Positions 15,126 to 15,440 of a stretch of 15,440 nucleotides of DNA are shown here, one piece after another. The DNA comes from Zopfochytrium polystomum. Taxonomy: Eukaryota; Chytridiomycota; Chytridiomycetes; Chytridiales; Chytridiaceae. The position numbers and the translations under genes are program-made. The stretch's first letter is position 1. Every line of letters begins with the position of its first letter. The DNA lies in the NCBI GenBank assembly GCA_025765615.1, contig JAIVFJ010000675.1:1-15440 (forward strand), read 5' to 3'. The notes under the pieces are model-generated. The model saw only the letters and a program-made list of their open reading frames with translations, was not told the DNA's origin and did no database searches.

Positions 15126-15203
15126 TGTTTTATCTCATTTCTGTGGCCTGCTCTGTGCAGCCCACTTCTCCCTCTGTTTTCTGATGGCTCCAACCTGCAG
15201 GAG

Positions 15204-15210
15204 TATAAAA
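15204..15210 (+). promoter_or_regulatory. TATA box of the 3' LTR
   Basis: TATAAAA in GGAGTATAAAAGCAGC is identical to the 5' LTR site. It could drive transcription into flanking DNA beyond the window. Confidence 0.6.
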
Positions 15211-15440
15211 GCAGCAACCTCTCACAGAGATCAAAAAAATCCAACCCCCTCCTTGCTGCTTTGACAGAATCCAGTGCAAAACACCTCTCTCTTCCTCCAT
15301 TTGCTCTCTCTTCCATCTCTGCCCACTCACTCCTCTCTCCTCTCTCCATCCTCTCACTCCTCTCCCTTTTCCATCATCACTGCTCTCTCTCTCTCTCTCT
15401 CTCTTCATCCCCACACACACACACAAGTCCCTCCAGTCCT

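Larger units (their letters stand above)
7491..15440 (+). mobile_element. Ty1/copia LTR retrotransposon (3' end outside the window)
   Basis: The element begins with TGTTGAGATT at 7491, and the same LTR sequence restarts at 14288 right after a G-rich polypurine tract. Between the LTRs lies a polyprotein with the diagnostic copia order Gag, protease, integrase, reverse transcriptase, RNase H (gypsy elements have integrase last). The 3' LTR is cut off by the window end, so the total is more than 7.9 kb. The LTRs are similar along their whole visible length but differ by scattered substitutions and several indels, so the insertion is not brand new, or the assembly is imperfect. A primer-binding site could not be fixed. 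Confidence 0.93.
14288..15440 (+). repeat. Copia 3' LTR (truncated by the window end)
   Basis: It matches the 5' LTR from TGTTGAGATT onward with the same AATAAA, CCAAT, inverted repeats (14850-14895), 17-bp minisatellite (14901-15125) and TATA box. Differences from the 5' LTR include one-base indels (CCCTTTGAG vs CCCTTGAG, AATAAAAAG vs AATAAAAG, GCAAGCATG vs GCAGCATG), substitutions, an extra GAATTC unit, and a small deletion after the TATA box (ATCAAACAAGGAATCC vs ATCAAAAAAATCC). Confidence 0.93.

Overview
The window is repeat-rich, gene-poor eukaryotic DNA with no host gene I can support. Nearly all recognisable coding sequence belongs to two transposable elements, both on the + strand: a decayed Helitron (about 2375-6600) and a long Ty1/copia LTR retrotransposon (7491 to beyond the window end). 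TATA and CCAAT boxes, poly(A) signals, abundant micro- and minisatellites and pseudogenised transposons all point to a eukaryote. A CpG-to-TpG/CpA decay pattern between two repeat copies suggests a genome that methylates CpG. The Helitron layout and the fungal-like copia Gag zinc knuckle lean toward a fungus, perhaps a basidiomycete, but this is a weak inference.

Region by region: 1-2375 is non-coding and mosaic. It holds a CpG-rich block (about 613-905) whose CpG-decayed relative lies at about 1791-2375, a 20-bp perfect palindrome (1146-1165) and a long GA tract (1746-1785). The second block copy is split by an inserted ~300-bp repeat that carries a run of 5-bp-phased GAA/TTC units resembling heat shock elements (HSEs). 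2375-4460 encodes the N-terminal part of a Helitron Rep/helicase (zinc-ribbon/DUF6570-like region, Helitron_like_N, Y2 tyrosines) broken over several frames. 4460-5830 is foreign or rearranged sequence: a minisatellite, a purine-rich stretch, blocks related to the left edge, and a second copy of the HSE-like repeat. 5826-6548 is the C-terminal end of a PIF1-type helicase, so the two ends of one Helitron protein survive while the helicase core is missing. Two hairpins follow (6563-6614). 6615-7490 has no recognisable gene.

The copia element has a 5' LTR starting at 7491 (TGTTGAGATT), a Gag-Pol reading frame starting at 8866, the order Gag, protease, integrase, reverse transcriptase, RNase H ending at 14122, a G-rich polypurine tract and a 3' LTR starting at 14288 that runs off the window. 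Catalytic motifs are largely present, but about six single-base frame breaks interrupt the polyprotein. Several lie in or beside homopolymers, and the two LTRs also differ by many single-base indels, so sequencing or assembly error competes with genuine decay as the explanation. The LTRs contain a 17-bp minisatellite, strong inverted repeats, paired CCAAT motifs and a TATA box.

The best leads are the phased HSE-like arrays in two copies of a repeat, the mosaic Helitron with that repeat directly upstream of each surviving half, and the unexplained hairpin plus perfect tRNA T-arm-like sequence between the end of pol and the 3' LTR.
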